Assembly (NCBI RefSeq): GCF_016864015.1
Contig: NZ_CP045067.1
Coordinates: 3,048,001 to 3,112,000, forward strand
DNA from: Lacinutrix sp. WUR7
GTDB taxonomy: Bacteria; Bacteroidota; Bacteroidia; Flavobacteriales; Flavobacteriaceae
Length of the DNA: 64,000 bases
Reading direction: 5' to 3'
Under the pieces are notes generated by a model, which saw only the letters and a program-made list of their open reading frames with translations, ran no database searches and had not been told where the DNA came from. How positions within the stretch are numbered: the first letter of the stretch is position 1; each line of letters starts with the position of its first letter. This document shows positions 44,401-52,707 of this stretch, one piece after another. The position numbers and the translations under genes were made by a program.

Positions 44401-45306
44401 ATGAAAACACAATTAGAAACCGCTTTTAATTTACTAACAGAAAAATTACAAGGTTGGCTAAATGCTTTTATCGAAATTTTACCAAATTTAGCAATTGCAA
44501 TTACCGTACTTTTTGCATCGTATTTTACCGCAAAATATGTGAATAAGCTAGTGATAAAACTAGTATCCAAAAAAGTAGAACAAAAATCTATCACAAACAT
44601 AGTTGCTAGAATTGCAACAGTAATAGTGGTGTCTACAGGAATATTTGTAGCCTTAGGCATTTTAAATTTAAGTAAAACATTAACTACGCTAATTACTGGA
44701 GCAGGAGTAATAGGTCTTGTTGTTGGTTTAGCTTTACAAGGCACATTATCTAACACTATTGCAGGTATTATCTTATCCTTTAGAAAAAAAATACAGATAG
44801 GAAACTGGGTAGAAACCAATGGTTTTTCTGGGGAAGTAATGGATATTAACCTAAAAGGATTTGTTATAAAGGAAGCAGATAACAATTTAGTTATTATTCC
44901 TAATAAAGACATATTAGAAAAACCTTTAAAAAATTATTCGCTGACTACCAGAATGCGTGTCATGTTGGAGTGTGGTGTTGGTTATGAGTCTGATTTAGAT
45001 TTAGTAGAATCGCTTACCAAACAAACCATTGCCAATACGTTTAGCCAGGTAAAGGAAGCTAATGAAGTAGAATTTTATTACACAGAATTTGGCGGAAGTT
45101 CTATTAACTATCTATGTAGATTCTGGATAGACTCTGAAAATGCATTAGAAAGACTTAAATCTAAAAGTAAAGCCATTATAGAAATCAGAAAGGCTTACGA
45201 TAAAGAAAACATCAATATTCCTTTTCCTATTAGAACATTGCAATTTGACAATAAATTAGCATTGCAGAAATCAGGAACACTTCAGGAAGAATTCTCTAAT
45301 AACTAG
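44401..45306 (+). CDS. Small-conductance mechanosensitive channel (MscS family)
   Basis: 301 residues. Three N-terminal membrane helices are followed by the pore helix with the Gly/Ala pattern GAGVIGLVVGLALQGTLSN, and then the beta domain with GNWVETNGFSGEV and IPNKDILEKPLKNYS. It releases solutes upon hypo-osmotic shock. It follows dps by 60 bases and precedes three small envelope genes on the same strand. Confidence 0.94.
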   Translation: MKTQLETAFNLLTEKLQGWLNAFIEILPNLAIAITVLFASYFTAKYVNKLVIKLVSKKVEQKSITNIVARIATVIVVSTGIFVALGILNLSKTLTTLITGAGVIGLVVGLALQGTLSNTIAGIILSFRKKIQIGNWVETNGFSGEVMDINLKGFVIKEADNNLVIIPNKDILEKPLKNYSLTTRMRVMLECGVGYESDLDLVESLTKQTIANTFSQVKEANEVEFYYTEFGGSSINYLCRFWIDSENALERLKSKSKAIIEIRKAYDKENINIPFPIRTLQFDNKLALQKSGTLQEEFSNN

Positions 45307-45372
45307 AGTTGGAGTATACTTAGAATACACAAAGTATAGTCTATTACATTAAAATTTTAAAACCTTAAAGAT

Positions 45373-45537
45373 ATGTTACGTTGGACAATCACATTCATAA
45401 TAATTGCATTTATTGCTGGAGTATTAGGCTTTAGCGGTATTGCAGGAGCTTCTGCTGGAATAGCCAAAATACTATTCTTTGTATTTATAGTATTATTTAT
45501 TCTATCTCTTATTAGAGATGTAATAAGAAAAGTATAA
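45373..45537 (+). CDS. DUF1328 (YtjA-like) two-TM membrane protein
   Basis: 54 residues from ATG 45373 to TAA 45535-45537. [20 protein letters not shown], then [18 protein letters not shown], matches DUF1328: two short membrane helices linked by a Gly/Ala-rich turn. Function unknown; these genes are often general-stress induced. It lies between mscS and a small lipoprotein gene. Confidence 0.85.
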   Translation: MLRWTITFIIIAFIAGVLGFSGIAGASAGIAKILFFVFIVLFILSLIRDVIRKV

Positions 45538-45572
45538 AAACCAAAATTAATAACTATCAAAACCATAAAATC

Positions 45573-45773
45573 ATGAAAAAAATAATAATAGTATTGGTAC
45601 TTTTATTTTCCATTTCAACAGTATTTACAAGCTGTAGAGAAGAAAAGAAAACGCCAACAGAAAAAATAGAAGAAGCTGTAGAAAATACAGGTGATGCCAT
45701 TGAAGATGCTGCAGATGATGTAGGTGATGAAATGGAAGATATTAAAGAGGAAATAGAAGATAAAGTGGAGTAA
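45573..45773 (+). CDS. Small acidic lipoprotein
   Basis: 66 residues. A lipoprotein signal ends at VFTSCREE (Cys about 21). The mature 45 residues are almost all Glu/Asp/Ala/Val/Lys in a heptad-like pattern and should be one amphipathic helix, as in YtxH- or CsbD-like stress proteins. Same strand as mscS and DUF1328, 35 bases after the latter. Confidence 0.82.
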   Translation: MKKIIIVLVLLFSISTVFTSCREEKKTPTEKIEEAVENTGDAIEDAADDVGDEMEDIKEEIEDKVE

Positions 45774-45825
45774 TATTTCTGAAGAATATCCAATAAAGTT
45801 TAACCATTAAAATTTAAAAATAAAA

Positions 45826-46374
45826 ATGAAAAATTTAATATATATATTTAGTTTATTAATGTGTACAGGTATTTATGCGCAAAACAATCCGGTTGATGTT
45901 TTAGATGAAACTACTGTAAAAACAGTAAAAGTCAAAGAAGATGGAAAACTTATTGAAAAGAAAGTAAAAGTAAATACAGTACAAAAGCAAGAGGTGAAAA
46001 TCGATCCAAAAGATAGATATAAACTTAACGGATATCGAATCGACACACCAGTAAAAGTAACAAAAACGGTAATGGTCGATAATGATAAAGATCCGCAATA
46101 TGATACCAAAACAAAAGTTACTTACTACAAATTTAATGACGTGGACTATGCGTTTATTCCAGATGAAAAAGGATTTATTGTTTCTGTAAAAAATGGCGAT
46201 AAAAAAACACCTTTTGGTAATGCTAGATATTCCGATAGAAATAGGAGTTATATTGTTACTACAGAGGAATACACAGGAGTTGGATACTTTGATAAAGACA
46301 AAACTTTTGTTATCGAATATTATGATGGTGAAAGTGATGGATTGATTACCCAGGAGTTTAAAATTACGAAGTAG
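45826..46374 (+). CDS. Secreted protein of unknown function
   Basis: 182 residues with signal peptide (MKNLIYIFSLLMCTGIYAQ). The mature part is Lys/Val/Asp-rich with beta-strand pattern, no Cys. No family recognised. Last gene of the mscS group, followed by an intrinsic terminator. Confidence 0.75.
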   Translation: MKNLIYIFSLLMCTGIYAQNNPVDVLDETTVKTVKVKEDGKLIEKKVKVNTVQKQEVKIDPKDRYKLNGYRIDTPVKVTKTVMVDNDKDPQYDTKTKVTYYKFNDVDYAFIPDEKGFIVSVKNGDKKTPFGNARYSDRNRSYIVTTEEYTGVGYFDKDKTFVIEYYDGESDGLITQEFKITK

Positions 46375-46430
46375 ATTTTACGTTAGGCGATAGTTATTTT
46401 TAATTAAACCGACTATAGATTAATAGCATA

Positions 46431-46456
46431 AAAGCCTCGATTTTTTCGAGGCTTTT
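46431..46456 (+). terminator. Intrinsic terminator
   Basis: AAAGCCTCGA-TTTTT-TCGAGGCTTT with T run, 57 bases after the secreted-protein gene; it ends the corA/mscS region transcripts. Confidence 0.9.
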
Positions 46457-46483
46457 TGTATTTTTAAGCTTATTTAATATTTG
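46456..46483 (+). promoter_or_regulatory. Promoter for the DUF2461 gene, start-adjacent
   Basis: TTG at 46456-46458, 17 bases, then AATATTTG at 46476-46483 (7 of 8 to TANNTTTG). The ATG at 46488 is only four bases after the -7 box, so the mRNA would be leaderless or nearly so. It shares bases with the terminator tail. Confidence 0.5.
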
Positions 46484-46487
46484 TATT

Positions 46488-47165
46488 ATGAATGAAACAA
46501 TACCAAGAGAAACCTTCGACTTTTTTAAACGATTAGAAAAAAATAACAATCGAGAATGGTTTAACGAAAACAAGAAAGAATTTAAAGAAATAGAAGCAGA
46601 GGTAAAGCAAGTTTATAATCAGTTATTTAACATGCTTAATACACATGATGAAATGGATAAAATGAAGATGTTTCGTATTTATCGTGACGTGCGTTTTTCT
46701 AAAAACAAACTACCTTATAAAACTCATTTTGGAGGTTCTTTTAGTAGAGTAAAGCCACATTTAAGAGGAGGTTATTATTTACACATTCAGCCAAATAATG
46801 AAAGTTTTATTGCTACCGGATTCTGGGAACCAAACAAAGAAGATTTATTGCGAATTAGAAAAGAATTTGAACAAGACGATTCCGAAATCAGAGAAATAAT
46901 AAACAATAAAAATTTTAAAGAAATTTGGGGAGAACTTGTTGGAGATGAAGTAAAAACAGCACCGCGAAACTTTGATAAAGAGCACAAAGCCATCGATTTA
47001 ATCAAGAAAAAACAATTTATTTTTACCAAAAAATATACGGATAAAGAAGTGACTTCTCCAGACTTTTTAAACGATGTGGATAAAGCATTTACAGCCATTA
47101 GACCATATTTTGACTATATGAGTGATGTGTTGACTACAGATTTAAATGGCGTGTCGTTAATATAG
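46488..47165 (+). CDS. DUF2461 family protein
   Basis: 225 residues. TFDFFKRLEKNNNREWFNENK at the start (shown here in part), FRIYRDVRFSKNKLPYKTHFG and GGYYLHIQPNNESFIATGFW are the DUF2461 (TIGR02453) hallmarks. Cytosolic, function unknown. Single gene, convergent with the MBL hydrolase gene. Confidence 0.9.
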   Translation: MNETIPRETFDFFKRLEKNNNREWFNENKKEFKEIEAEVKQVYNQLFNMLNTHDEMDKMKMFRIYRDVRFSKNKLPYKTHFGGSFSRVKPHLRGGYYLHIQPNNESFIATGFWEPNKEDLLRIRKEFEQDDSEIREIINNKNFKEIWGELVGDEVKTAPRNFDKEHKAIDLIKKKQFIFTKKYTDKEVTSPDFLNDVDKAFTAIRPYFDYMSDVLTTDLNGVSLI

Positions 47166-47187
47166 GGATTGGGCTTGGTTGTTTTGT

Positions 47188-48321
47188 TTAATAATTGTCC
47201 CACCAATTGGTGTAATTATTTATAGTGTCTTTGACTTTAATTACTTCTCCAATTTCGGGAGTAATAACTTCTAGGTTTAGTGTCGCAGCTTTGTTTTTTA
47301 AACGTTCAATAGGATCTGTCCAATCGTGCAAAGCCAATTTAAAACCAGCCCAATGAATAGCCATGATTTTTTTAGCTTTCACATCTATTCCTGCTTGCGC
47401 AGTTTCTTCCGGCATCATGTGTATATCTGGCCACATTTCATTGTATTGTCCACATTCCATTAAAGCAAGATCAAAAGGACCATATTTTTTACCAATTTGG
47501 GTGAAATGAGGTGCATAACCACTATCGCCACTAAAGTAAATGTTTTCTGTTTCAGATTGTATCACCCAAGAACTCCATAAGGTACTTTGTGAATTATTAA
47601 ATTTTCTTCCCGAAAAATGCTGTGCTGGAGTACAAACAAAAGTTAATGCATCTAATTTTGTTTCTTCCCACCAATCTAATTCGGTAATGATCTCTGGGGA
47701 AACATGCCATGCTTTTAAATGTGCACCAACTCCTAATGGCACATAAAAGCGTTGCGTTTTGTCTTTTATTTTTAATATGGTTTCATAATCCAAATGATCG
47801 TAATGGTCATGCGAAAATAGTACAGCATCAATTTGTGGCAGTTTTTCAATATCTAAAGGGAATTCTTCATTAAATCGATTGCCACCAAGTAGGGTATGCG
47901 GAGCAGCCACTTTTCCAAACATGGGATCTAATAAAATATTTTTACCATCTATTTGTAATAAAAAAGACGAATGTCCAAACCAAATCATTCTAGCTTCTCC
48001 TTTATAATCGGCCACATTAATAGAATCTATTTTATTCGCTTTTAAATTTTCTTTAGGTCTTCCGTTTGGAACTTTGGTGGTGAAAAAAGTATAGGCTAAT
48101 TGAATCGTTTCCGAAAAACTTAAGTCTTTTGGTACCGCTTTGGTATTGACGAATTTTCCGTTATTAAACTGTTCCGATTTTTTATAAACGAGTTGTTGTT
48201 TTTTAGTAATGTCTCCTCCAAAACTAGGGTAGTACGTAGTAAATAAGAAATAGATTATTACTAAAAGACCAATAATACTAAGGATGGTTATTAACATGCG
48301 CTTTACAATTTTTTTAAGCAT
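47188..48321 (-). CDS. MBL-fold metal-dependent hydrolase (UlaG/NAPE-PLD-like)
   Basis: 377 residues. One N-terminal membrane helix (about 10-29) precedes the metallo-beta-lactamase domain. Metal ligands appear in LFSHDHYDHLDYETI (HxHxDH), in the later TPAQHFSGR and in YFSGDSGYAPHF, and the closing MAIHWAGFKL holds the last His. NAPE-PLD-like members cleave phosphodiester lipids; substrate here unknown. Probably anchored with the domain in the periplasm. Confidence 0.88.
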   Translation of the reverse strand: MLKKIVKRMLITILSIIGLLVIIYFLFTTYYPSFGGDITKKQQLVYKKSEQFNNGKFVNTKAVPKDLSFSETIQLAYTFFTTKVPNGRPKENLKANKIDSINVADYKGEARMIWFGHSSFLLQIDGKNILLDPMFGKVAAPHTLLGGNRFNEEFPLDIEKLPQIDAVLFSHDHYDHLDYETILKIKDKTQRFYVPLGVGAHLKAWHVSPEIITELDWWEETKLDALTFVCTPAQHFSGRKFNNSQSTLWSSWVIQSETENIYFSGDSGYAPHFTQIGKKYGPFDLALMECGQYNEMWPDIHMMPEETAQAGIDVKAKKIMAIHWAGFKLALHDWTDPIERLKNKAATLNLEVITPEIGEVIKVKDTINNYTNWWDNY

Positions 48322-48463
48322 TTTATTTAAATTTACTAATGAGGAGTTTGGCGCATCAAACCATGCACACTGTAATTAAATTTAAAATTTAATTACAGCG
48401 CAAAATTAGTCTAATTATTAAGTTTAATAGAATTTAAAAGATAGATAATTATAGCATTTATGC

Positions 48464-48880
48464 TTAGACAGCAGCGAGTAATTCTGCTTTGTCTAGAAGT
48501 TGAATATTACCAATTAATTGGGCTTTTACAATAGACATCATACGTTTGTTTAAAGCGGAAGAGTTTTTTATATAAATAAGATATTCTTCTGTAGTGAATA
48601 AACCAATCATCATTCCTTTTAAAGCGTTTCTAAGCTTCATATCTTTTTGTAACGCATTTTCAATATAACAGATGCGTTTTTCAATAGATAACTCGTAAAA
48701 AACGTTCTTATGCTTTTTAGCATAATTTTTAAAAACTTCAATAAATAAAGGAACTTGTAATTTTGCTATTGGTCTAAGTACAAGATTTTGAAAACGTTCG
48801 TCGGTAGTCATATCATCCCTAATAATTATGGAAGCAATTTCTGGACGTGCTTGCTTTAAATTTAAGTCTCTAGTATTCAT
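48464..48880 (-). CDS. Hypothetical protein, all-helical
   Basis: 138 residues, predicted almost wholly helical, with no signal peptide and no Cys other than one in KRICYIENAL. Conserved-looking stretches are FQNLVLRPIAKLQVPLFIEV and GMMIGLFTTEEYLIYI. I recall similar short proteins in other Flavobacteriaceae, but no function. Normal codon pattern. Confidence 0.75.
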   Translation of the reverse strand: MNTRDLNLKQARPEIASIIIRDDMTTDERFQNLVLRPIAKLQVPLFIEVFKNYAKKHKNVFYELSIEKRICYIENALQKDMKLRNALKGMMIGLFTTEEYLIYIKNSSALNKRMMSIVKAQLIGNIQLLDKAELLAAV

Positions 48881-49250
48881 GTCTATAAGTTTTTATTAAA
48901 ATTAGAGATTTTATAATCCCTAAAATAACATCGTATTTTTACTTGTTAACTAGTTTATTAACAAGCTATATTTTGGTATCTTTACCTAAAGTTTTTCAAT
49001 AAAAACAGTACTTTTTTATACTATATTGGTGTTTATCATAAATAGTAGTATACTGGAATAGATGATTAGATTGAAAGATTAAAAATAAGGAACGACCAAG
49101 GTGCAAAAGAATTTTATTTTTTTATTCATCAAAATATTGAAATAGTATCTGCTTTGCTTGCTAAATATTTTATTAAAAAATGAAACAATTAATTTAATGG
49201 CAATCTTAAAAAAAACAAATCAAGATTTGCAATAAAAACGGTTATAATAT
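48881..49250. other. Gene-free divergent intergenic region
   Basis: 370 bases between the helical hypothetical (minus) and the thioesterase (plus). A perfect CTTGTTAA / TTAACAAG stem lies at about 48941-48963, followed by TATATTTTGG, a near match to a -7 box. Nothing else recognisable; no ORF of credible coding content. Confidence 0.5.
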
Positions 49251-49640
49251 ATGAGATTTCATACAAGAAAATGGATAAAACCAGAAGATTTAAACCCAAA
49301 CGGAACCTTGTTTGGTGGTAGACTTTTAGAATGGATAGATGAAGAGGCTGCACTTTATGCAGTGGTGCAATTAGAAAACCAACAAATTGTCACCAAATTT
49401 ATTACAGAGATAGACTTTAAAAGCTCTGCTAGACAAGGGGATATTATTGAAATAGGGATAGATGCAGTAAAGTTTGGAAGATCTTCATTAACAGTGCGTT
49501 GCGAAGTTCGAAATATGATGACAAGAGAAACTATTATTACTATAGAAAAAATAGTAATGGTAAATTTAGATAAAAATGGAAATGCATTGCCACATAATAA
49601 AACAAAAGTGGAATTTGTAGGAGATAGGTTAAGTGATTAG
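49251..49640 (+). CDS. Acyl-CoA thioesterase, hotdog fold
   Basis: 129 residues. DLNPNGTLFGGRLLEWIDEE is the YciA/BACH-type active-site segment (Asn and Asp/Glu), and VTKFITEIDFKSSARQGDII forms the next strand pair. It hydrolyses acyl-CoA to free acid and CoA. Confidence 0.9.
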   Translation: MRFHTRKWIKPEDLNPNGTLFGGRLLEWIDEEAALYAVVQLENQQIVTKFITEIDFKSSARQGDIIEIGIDAVKFGRSSLTVRCEVRNMMTRETIITIEKIVMVNLDKNGNALPHNKTKVEFVGDRLSD

Positions 49641-49757
49641 TAATTAAACGAGTAAAGAAACAGAATAACGATAATAAGAGGAAGTTTCAGTTTTAGTTAC
49701 CATATTGCGCTTAATAATTGTTAGTGCAACACTATCAATACGTTAAGAAAGAAAGAT

Positions 49758-51119
49758 ATGCTATTAATCACTTTTCGCAATGTAGTGTTTTCCTATTTTT
49801 TTAATTTAAAGCTCCATTTGTTTTTTGCGTTTATTTTATTAAATAGTACAAACCTACATTCTCAGACAACTTCAATTCCTGACTCAACTTTTGAGCAGGC
49901 TCTTATTTCATTAAATATAGATACCAACGGTTTAAATGGTAATATATTAAATAGTGATGCTGCATCTGTAGCTACTTTGTTTATAGGTAATATAGGTGTG
50001 CATGACCTTTCTGGAATAGAAGCTTTTAAAAATTTAAAATATTTGTTTGTTAATAATAATCATTTAACAACATTAGATTTATGTTTTAATCCATATTTAG
50101 AGGTATTAGATGCAGATAACAATAATTTAACGACATTAAATCTAGCTTCAAATCAAGCTTTAAGAGGTGTTTATATTAGTAATAATAATTTAAACACTTT
50201 AGATGTTAGCAATAATTCTCAATTAGAAAACCTGTATTGCAGTCTTAATAATATTAGTGTTTTAGACGTATCTGCAAATGGTAATTTAAAAGACTTAAGA
50301 TGTTACTTTAATAATCTTTCTAGTATAAATCTTACAAGTAATTTAAATTTGGAGGATTTATTTATTTCAGAAAACAACTTAAATACATTAGATGTTTCAG
50401 CAAATACAGCTTTAAAAACCTTATCCTGTGATAATAATAGCTTAAGTGTTATTGATGTTTCCAGTAATGCTTCTTTACGTTATTTAAGTTGTTCTAATAA
50501 CAATTTAAATGCTTTAGATTTAAGTGATAACAATGATTTAAAGCGCATACTTTGTAATAATAACAATATTACTAGTATCGAGTTAACTAATATTGAAGAT
50601 TTGTTTTTACTGTATGTACAAAATAATCAAATTCAAAGTTTAGATATTTCTAATAATCCTGATGTGAAATATATTAATGCAGCGAATAACGTACTAAATA
50701 ATATTGATATTAGAAATGGAAATAACCATCGTATAAGTCAGTTTTTAGTAACAGACAACCCAAGTTTAACTTGTATTTTTGTAGACGATACTTCTGCTAG
50801 TTATTTAAACAATTGGGAAGTAGGAAGCTCTTGTAATTTTGTTGCAGATGAGGGAGAATGTCAAACTTTATCTTCACAAGAAGTTATTGATGTAGATTTT
50901 AGAATGTATCCTAATCCTGCTACAACAGTAGTCAATGTTAGTTTAAATGTTCCTACTGCAAAATTAGTTTTATATAACGTTCGTGGTCAGTTTCTATTTG
51001 AAAAAGAAATTACGCTTGGCGAAAACAGTTTAAATGTATCTAGTTTAAGTTCGGGTTTATATATAGCAACTATTATAACAGAAGGAAATACAATTACTAA
51101 AAAATTAGTAATACAATAG
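49758..51119 (+). CDS. Secreted leucine-rich-repeat protein with T9SS sorting domain
   Basis: 453 residues. Signal peptide (about 1-36, ending LHSQ). Residues 60-345 hold about a dozen leucine-rich repeats with a strict 21-residue period, each of the form L-x-x-L-D-(V/L)-S-x-N-x-x-L-x-x-L-x-x-x-x-N-N. The C-terminal 75 residues, FRMYPNPATTVVNVSL onward, are a type A sorting domain, ending KKLVIQ. It is exported by the T9SS and probably held on the cell surface; binding partner unknown. Confidence 0.92.
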   Translation: MLLITFRNVVFSYFFNLKLHLFFAFILLNSTNLHSQTTSIPDSTFEQALISLNIDTNGLNGNILNSDAASVATLFIGNIGVHDLSGIEAFKNLKYLFVNNNHLTTLDLCFNPYLEVLDADNNNLTTLNLASNQALRGVYISNNNLNTLDVSNNSQLENLYCSLNNISVLDVSANGNLKDLRCYFNNLSSINLTSNLNLEDLFISENNLNTLDVSANTALKTLSCDNNSLSVIDVSSNASLRYLSCSNNNLNALDLSDNNDLKRILCNNNNITSIELTNIEDLFLLYVQNNQIQSLDISNNPDVKYINAANNVLNNIDIRNGNNHRISQFLVTDNPSLTCIFVDDTSASYLNNWEVGSSCNFVADEGECQTLSSQEVIDVDFRMYPNPATTVVNVSLNVPTAKLVLYNVRGQFLFEKEITLGENSLNVSSLSSGLYIATIITEGNTITKKLVIQ

Positions 51120-51121
51120 GT

Positions 51122-52294
51122 TTATTCCGTAAGTAATTCTTTTATTCTGTTTTCTAAAGTGATACCAGAGATTTTACCACTTGCAATCCTTCCTTGTTTA
51201 TCTACAAGCATTTTATGAGGTATCGATGAAACACCATATCTAAAAGCTATCGTTTTATTATTATCTAAAATATGTGTATTCCAAGTTAAGTTATCTGCTT
51301 GAATTGCACCTAACCATTCTGGTTCGCCTTTATCTTCACTGACACTTAAAATTACTAAGCCTTTATCTTTGTATTTATTGTGCAATCGCACTAGATTTGG
51401 ATTTGTAGTTCTGCAAGGAGCACACCAACTAGCCCAAAAATCGACAAGAACAACTTTTCCTTTTAACGATGCTAAAGATATCGTTTGTCCGTTTGTATTT
51501 GGACCACTTAACGTATACGCCATAGGTCTATATTCGGTGTTTTTTATACTTTGTTGCGCTTCTTTTTCTTCAAGACTAACAATATCATTATGTATTAACT
51601 TAATCGATGGTAGGTTTTTAATAGCATTTGTTAATGTATCGTGAAGTTTTCTTAAATTTTCTGTAGAAAAGCTATGGTAATTTTCTTGCAATACAAAAGG
51701 AGTAAATTGCGAGTTGTTATTCGCTTCGATAAATTGCATAACAAAAGTTATTTTTTCGATTTGCAAATTTTCTAAATCAGTATTTAAAATCGAAGTTCTC
51801 TTGCTAGCGGTTTGCGGAGATTTATACTTTAAAAATAATTCACGCTCTTTATAATCGAAAGCATCCATTTTAGATTTATAATCCGAATACACCTTTTGTG
51901 TCTCCGAGTTAGAAGAAGTGGAAGAAAGAAATAAGTTTGTATTTAAAAACATATTTATTTCCGAAGCATCGACTAAAAATTTATACATAACATCACTTTC
52001 GTCTACCTTAATGGCATAAAATTCAGGTTGATTGGATGTGCCTTTAAAAGTAAAAGCCTTTTCTTTAATAGAAATAGTATCCATTAAAGTAAGTGTATCG
52101 CTTTCTATTTTATAAATATAAGCCGTATTTAAATTGGTGTTAAAAGTGGTTCCTCTAACAATAAATTCGTTTTCTAATAGGGCTTGAGGCGCTTTGTTGC
52201 TTTCATTAATCTTTATAGATTCTTCCTTTTTGCAACTAGACATAACTAGCAATACAAAGGTGATAGCAAGAAAACGAGGGAGTTCTTTTAGCAT
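51122..52294 (-). CDS. TlpA-like thiol-disulfide lipoprotein with DUF4369 domain
   Basis: 390 residues. Lipobox near LLVMSSCKK. The N-terminal part resembles DUF4369 (strands with FTFKGTSNQPEFYAI). The C-terminal 140 residues are thioredoxin-like with VLVDFWASWCAPCRTTNP (CxxC) and cis-Pro in GVSSIPHKMLVDKQGRI. It probably reduces envelope disulfides. Convergent with the LRR gene. Confidence 0.9.
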   Translation of the reverse strand: MLKELPRFLAITFVLLVMSSCKKEESIKINESNKAPQALLENEFIVRGTTFNTNLNTAYIYKIESDTLTLMDTISIKEKAFTFKGTSNQPEFYAIKVDESDVMYKFLVDASEINMFLNTNLFLSSTSSNSETQKVYSDYKSKMDAFDYKERELFLKYKSPQTASKRTSILNTDLENLQIEKITFVMQFIEANNNSQFTPFVLQENYHSFSTENLRKLHDTLTNAIKNLPSIKLIHNDIVSLEEKEAQQSIKNTEYRPMAYTLSGPNTNGQTISLASLKGKVVLVDFWASWCAPCRTTNPNLVRLHNKYKDKGLVILSVSEDKGEPEWLGAIQADNLTWNTHILDNNKTIAFRYGVSSIPHKMLVDKQGRIASGKISGITLENRIKELLTE

Positions 52295-52322
52295 TTTAAA
52301 GTATATTTAATATGCTATATTA

Positions 52323-52610
52323 CTAAATATTTTTTAGATATTTCTCTTCGACATAAAAAGTAGCAAAAGGTAGAATAGATGCAATGAGCACAATAAACAT
52401 GGTTTTCTTATTCCATTTGTGTTCCATTCCAAACAAAATTGCTAGAACAATATAAGCCACAAATAGCAAACCATGAGGCATTCCTAATAGCTTAACAAAG
52501 TAATCATTACCATTTGGCATGCGTTTATATATTGCAGCAGCCATTAATAATAAGTAAGAAACACCTTCAAGTAAAGCGACTAAACGAAAAATATTTTTTA
52601 AGGAAAACAT
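52323..52610 (-). CDS. DUF3817 membrane protein
   Basis: 95 residues, three membrane segments. FRLVALLEGVSYLLLM and LGMPHGLLFVAYIVLA are the DUF3817 signatures (an integral membrane domain also found fused to MFS permeases). Function unknown. Confidence 0.88.
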   Translation of the reverse strand: MFSLKNIFRLVALLEGVSYLLLMAAAIYKRMPNGNDYFVKLLGMPHGLLFVAYIVLAILFGMEHKWNKKTMFIVLIASILPFATFYVEEKYLKNI

Positions 52611-52629
52611 AGATTCTATTTTAAGTCTG

Positions 52630-52637
52630 CAAAGATA
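52630..52637 (-). promoter_or_regulatory. Candidate -7 element for the DUF3817 gene (TATCTTTG on minus)
   Basis: CAAAGATA on the plus strand is the exact complement of TANNTTTG, 19 bases upstream of the minus-strand ATG at 52610. No -33 partner was found. Confidence 0.4.
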
Positions 52638-52707
52638 TTAATTGTTTTAACGTATCTTTAAAAATCAAGTTATTAAATTTAAAGGCTATTAATCAAACCA
52701 ATTAAAA

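Noticed and set aside
49900-50750. Regular repeated pattern of 63 bases that could suggest a tandem-repeat array
   Set aside because: It is explained by the 21-residue leucine-rich repeats of the coding sequence.
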